NCBI GenBank assembly: GCA_019685575.1 | Contig: JABFQO010000003.1 | Span: 90,544 to 154,543 of the forward strand | From: Candidatus Bathyarchaeota archaeon A05DMB-4 | GTDB lineage: Archaea > Thermoproteota > Bathyarchaeia > Bathyarchaeales > SOJC01 | Reading direction: 5' to 3' | Length of the DNA stretch: 64,000 nt | Shown here: positions 61,838 to 64,000 of the stretch, one piece after another | Layout: each line of letters starts with the position of its first letter | How positions within the stretch are numbered: the stretch's first letter is position 1 | Notes under the pieces: model-generated | The model's database searches: none | The model's input: the letters and a program-made list of their open reading frames with translations, nothing else | What the model was told of the DNA's origin: nothing | Program-made: the position numbers and the translations under genes

Positions 61838-62257
61838 ATGCCACCATTTAAAACAACATACAAGATAAGCTGGGCTGACACCGACGCGGCTGAAGTCGTC
61901 CACTTTTCAAATTACTTCCGATTCTTTGAAAGAGCAGAAGAAGAAATGTATCAAAAATTGGGCTTCACTTTTAACGATTTCATCCAAAAATACAACCTCT
62001 GGCTTCCAAGAGTCGAAGCCCTTTGCAAATTCAAAGCTCCCGCAAAATTTGGCGACATTCTCGAAATTTCTTTAACCGTAGACTACATCAAAGAAAAATC
62101 AATCAAATACATCTTCACTATCAATAAAAAAGAAAACAAACAACTCATCGCTGAAGGCTACGTGATTTTGGTTGCCGCAAACAAAAAACTCGGCAAAGCA
62201 GTAGCCATTCCGAAAAAATTCGTCCAAAAATTGAAAACCTACAAAAAAATAAGCTAA
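61838..62257 (+). CDS. Hotdog-fold acyl-CoA thioesterase
   Basis: 139-residue 4HBT-family thioesterase that hydrolyses acyl-CoA esters. The N-terminal ISWADTDAAEVVHFSNYFRF carries the catalytic Asp (WADTDAAEVVHF), and the helix ERAEEEMYQKLG follows. The beta strands FGDILEISLTVDYIKEKS and KYIFTINKKENKQLIAEGYV complete the single hotdog. The ATG at 61838 lies 22 bp after the methyltransferase stop. Confidence 0.87.
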   Translation: MPPFKTTYKISWADTDAAEVVHFSNYFRFFERAEEEMYQKLGFTFNDFIQKYNLWLPRVEALCKFKAPAKFGDILEISLTVDYIKEKSIKYIFTINKKENKQLIAEGYVILVAANKKLGKAVAIPKKFVQKLKTYKKIS

Positions 62258-62301
62258 AAACTTTTTAGAAGCTAATAACAATTTAACCTACGTGAAACAA
62301 C

Positions 62302-62535
62302 TTGTACGCCTATATATTCATAACCACCGAACCAGCCAAACTTTGGGAAATCGCCGACGCATCATCGAATATTAAAGGCGTAAAAATGGCGCACGCAGTA
62401 ACAGGTTCATTCGACGTAATAGTATTCGTTGAAACCCCAAAACTAGATACATTAGGAGAAATATTAAACGAAATTCGCAAGCTAAACGGCGTTTTACACA
62501 CTCAAACCGCAATAGTGATGCCCGAAAGAATATAA
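62302..62535 (+). CDS. Stand-alone Lrp/AsnC effector (RAM) domain protein
   Basis: 77 residues consisting only of an Lrp-type RAM domain (AYIFITTEPAKLWEIA, VTGSFDVIVFVET, LNGVLHTQTAIVM) with no HTH. Such SraA/SMBP-like proteins in archaea bind amino acids and modulate other Lrp proteins. The start is TTG at 62302; no ATG or GTG is in frame before the domain. The Lrp regulator at 34658 is a possible partner. Confidence 0.85.
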   Translation: MYAYIFITTEPAKLWEIADASSNIKGVKMAHAVTGSFDVIVFVETPKLDTLGEILNEIRKLNGVLHTQTAIVMPERI

Positions 62536-62652
62536 CCTCGAAATAACCAAACAAAATAACACACAATTTTTCTGAGCTGTGCCGGAAGAAATTAATCTCG
62601 CGCCTTGGAAACTATTTAAAACACTTTTACATAGGATATATTGGTTAGTTTC

Positions 62653-63651
62653 ATGTTTTCGAAGGCAAGAGTTACAGAAAGGGGAGCTATTCTTCTGGGC
62701 AAACACGTAGCTTGCGACGGTTTTGAGGAGGCAAGGCCGGTACGAGTTGTTACTCACGCCCATTCTGATCATCTACTAGGATTGCGACAAAGTCTCATGC
62801 ACTGTGAGAGGGTAACGATGACTCCAGCGACCAAGGATTTAATTGACGTGATGCTGGGCCCACTTTTCCTCATGATGGGTGATGTGAAAACTCTTAATTA
62901 TGAAGAGTTGTTGAAAGTGGATGATGAAACTTTAACGTTGCATTATGCAGATCATATCTTAGGCGCAGCACAAACACTTGTTGAAGACGCTGAAGGAACA
63001 AGAATCTTGTACACGAGCGATTTTCGTTTACGCGACACTCCTGTTATAGAAACTGACGTACTAGTGATTGAAGCAACCTATGGGAACCCTCGTCGAGTAA
63101 GGAATTTTAAGGGAAGCCTTGAAGATTTATTTGTTTCTTTGGTGGAGACTGGTTTGAAAAAAGGTCCTGTTTACGTGTTTGGTTATCATGGCAAGCTTCA
63201 GGAAACTATGCAGATTCTGCATACAGCCCAAGTTAAGGTGCCTTTTGTGATGCCTGAAAAAGTTTTTCATGTATCAAAAATCTGTGAGCGGCACGGAATG
63301 CGGTTAGGAAGGCTTTTGTTGTCTTCGGGTGATGAGGGAAAGAAGATTCTGCAAAGTCACGATCCATATGTGGCGTTTTATCACATGGGCTCAAAAGGAC
63401 GAGTGGGGGAAGATGCATTTCGAATTTGTGTTAGTGGATGGGAATTTTCAACTCCATGCAGGGAAGTCGGTAGAAACGAGTACATAATAGCTTTAAGCGA
63501 TCACTCTGATTTTAACGGGTTGCTTCAGTATGTGAAAGAAAGCAAACCGAAACTTGTAATTACAGACAATTACAGGGTCGGAGACGCCGAAATGTTGGCG
63601 AAGGAGATTTTTTCGCGGTTAGGAATAACGGCGAAGGCTTTTCCTCTTTAG
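62653..63651 (+). CDS. Metallo-beta-lactamase-fold RNase/exonuclease-like protein
   Basis: 332 residues of the MBL fold used by CPSF/RNase J-type nucleases. Zinc ligands are in VVTHAHSDHLLGL (HxHxDH), Asp/His in LHYADHILGA and YTSDFRLRD, and a His in ALSDHSDFNG. The middle lacks a full beta-CASP insertion, being closer to the COG1236 single-domain type. The ATG at 62653 is used; a TTG at 62641 is in frame with TATA-like TATTTAAAA about 30 bp upstream, so a leaderless TTG start is possible. Confidence 0.85.
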   Translation: MFSKARVTERGAILLGKHVACDGFEEARPVRVVTHAHSDHLLGLRQSLMHCERVTMTPATKDLIDVMLGPLFLMMGDVKTLNYEELLKVDDETLTLHYADHILGAAQTLVEDAEGTRILYTSDFRLRDTPVIETDVLVIEATYGNPRRVRNFKGSLEDLFVSLVETGLKKGPVYVFGYHGKLQETMQILHTAQVKVPFVMPEKVFHVSKICERHGMRLGRLLLSSGDEGKKILQSHDPYVAFYHMGSKGRVGEDAFRICVSGWEFSTPCREVGRNEYIIALSDHSDFNGLLQYVKESKPKLVITDNYRVGDAEMLAKEIFSRLGITAKAFPL

Positions 63652-63780
63652 GTGTAACGCTTTCTATGAGAGGATGATAGTTGTTTGTGTGGCTTTCCTA
63701 AAATGAAAGGTTTATATAGCAAAAATATATGATAAAAATGATTAAAAATAGATAAAAACTGTTAGGGGAATTTAGCTTTG

Positions 63781-63957
63781 GTGTTGCCTTTCGACTATCT
63801 GGACAGTATGATGTGGAGCATTGTTGCGAGTGGGATAATGCTTGCTGTGGCTGCTTTTAGGCTTCCTTACAATGCGTCTTCGGACACTGTGGATGAGCAA
63901 GGTAAGAATCTGGGAAGAGGTTTAGGAATGGCGTTAGGTTTTTCCGTGTGTATTTAG
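63781..63957 (+). CDS. Short DUF981-like membrane protein fragment
   Basis: A 58-residue frame starts at GTG 63781 with one hydrophobic segment (SIVASGIMLAVAAFRLP) and stops at 63957 after GMALGFSVCI. The beginning MLPFDYLDSMMW resembles archaeal DUF981-type multi-pass membrane proteins, which are longer, so the frame may be truncated by a frameshift near 63945, or be an unrelated short protein. Close to the window edge, so the rest cannot be judged. Confidence 0.35.
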   Translation: MLPFDYLDSMMWSIVASGIMLAVAAFRLPYNASSDTVDEQGKNLGRGLGMALGFSVCI

Positions 63958-64000
63958 CTTTTTGTCCATGCGGCGGTCAGGCTTTCCGACATCGCCTTAT

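Overview
This window is chromosomal DNA of an archaeon, most likely an uncultivated anaerobic member of the Thermoproteota such as Bathyarchaeia (the clade is an inference from gene content; no rRNA is present). Archaeal marks are a DnaG-type TOPRIM primase of the exosome-associated family, a tRNA-Met with an 18-nt intron at the canonical position 37/38, TATA/BRE-like promoters, Lrp and PadR regulators, an archaeosortase, and thiolase paired with a DUF35 protein. Anaerobic life is indicated by two tungsten-type aldehyde ferredoxin oxidoreductases (AOR) each with its own polyferredoxin, class III ribonucleotide reductase (NrdD/NrdG) and HdrD/GlcF-like iron-sulfur proteins.

Region 1 (0-16 kb) holds metabolic and housekeeping genes: AOR plus ferredoxin, an MFS transporter, UDP-GlcNAc 2-epimerase, tRNA-Asn, an M29 peptidase, a winged-helix regulator, the intron-containing tRNA-Met, an ABC-2 type exporter with an accessory membrane protein, an M24 peptidase, a MoaD-like protein, a second AOR plus ferredoxin, a second M29 peptidase, a PadR regulator and a histone-deacetylase-family protein. 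Region 2 (16.5-21.4 kb) is one tightly packed plus-strand operon for acyl-CoA metabolism: nitroreductase, two small unknown proteins, SCP2-like protein, 3-hydroxyacyl-CoA dehydrogenase, enoyl-CoA hydratase, thiolase and DUF35. Region 3 (21.4-35.5 kb) contains an nrdR-nrdD-nrdG operon with a candidate paired NrdR operator, DUF116, a FAD/iron-sulfur oxidoreductase pair, a second MFS carrier, DnaG, a 25-residue acidic microprotein, parvulin, an Lrp regulator and several small unknown proteins.

Region 4 (35.5-60.7 kb) is the striking part: about 25 kb of exported or surface proteins. It contains two cohesin-domain proteins, five proteins ending in a two-repeat dockerin or single dockerin repeat (Ig-repeat protein, PQQ propeller, two NosD-like beta-helix proteins, and an ABC-type solute-binding protein), an archaeosortase placed between two proteins with VPE(F/Y)-type C-terminal sorting signals, and several further membrane-anchored proteins, three of which share a different VGG-x-(S/C)-T C-terminal signal. 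I see no glycoside hydrolase in it. The simplest reading is a surface complex in which an archaeosortase-processed cohesin protein is a membrane anchor for dockerin-carrying modules, one of them a solute receptor. A shared dyad motif 61-65 bp upstream of several start codons suggests co-regulation. A shared, apparently unnamed beta domain with a conserved CPE motif occurs in three of the proteins.

Region 5 (60.7-64 kb) returns to small housekeeping genes: methyltransferase, hotdog thioesterase, stand-alone Lrp effector domain, and a metallo-beta-lactamase RNase-like protein. A dispersed intergenic repeat of about 75 bp with a central palindrome occurs three times (4.1, 13.05 and 60.75 kb, the last inverted) and is not explained by any gene.
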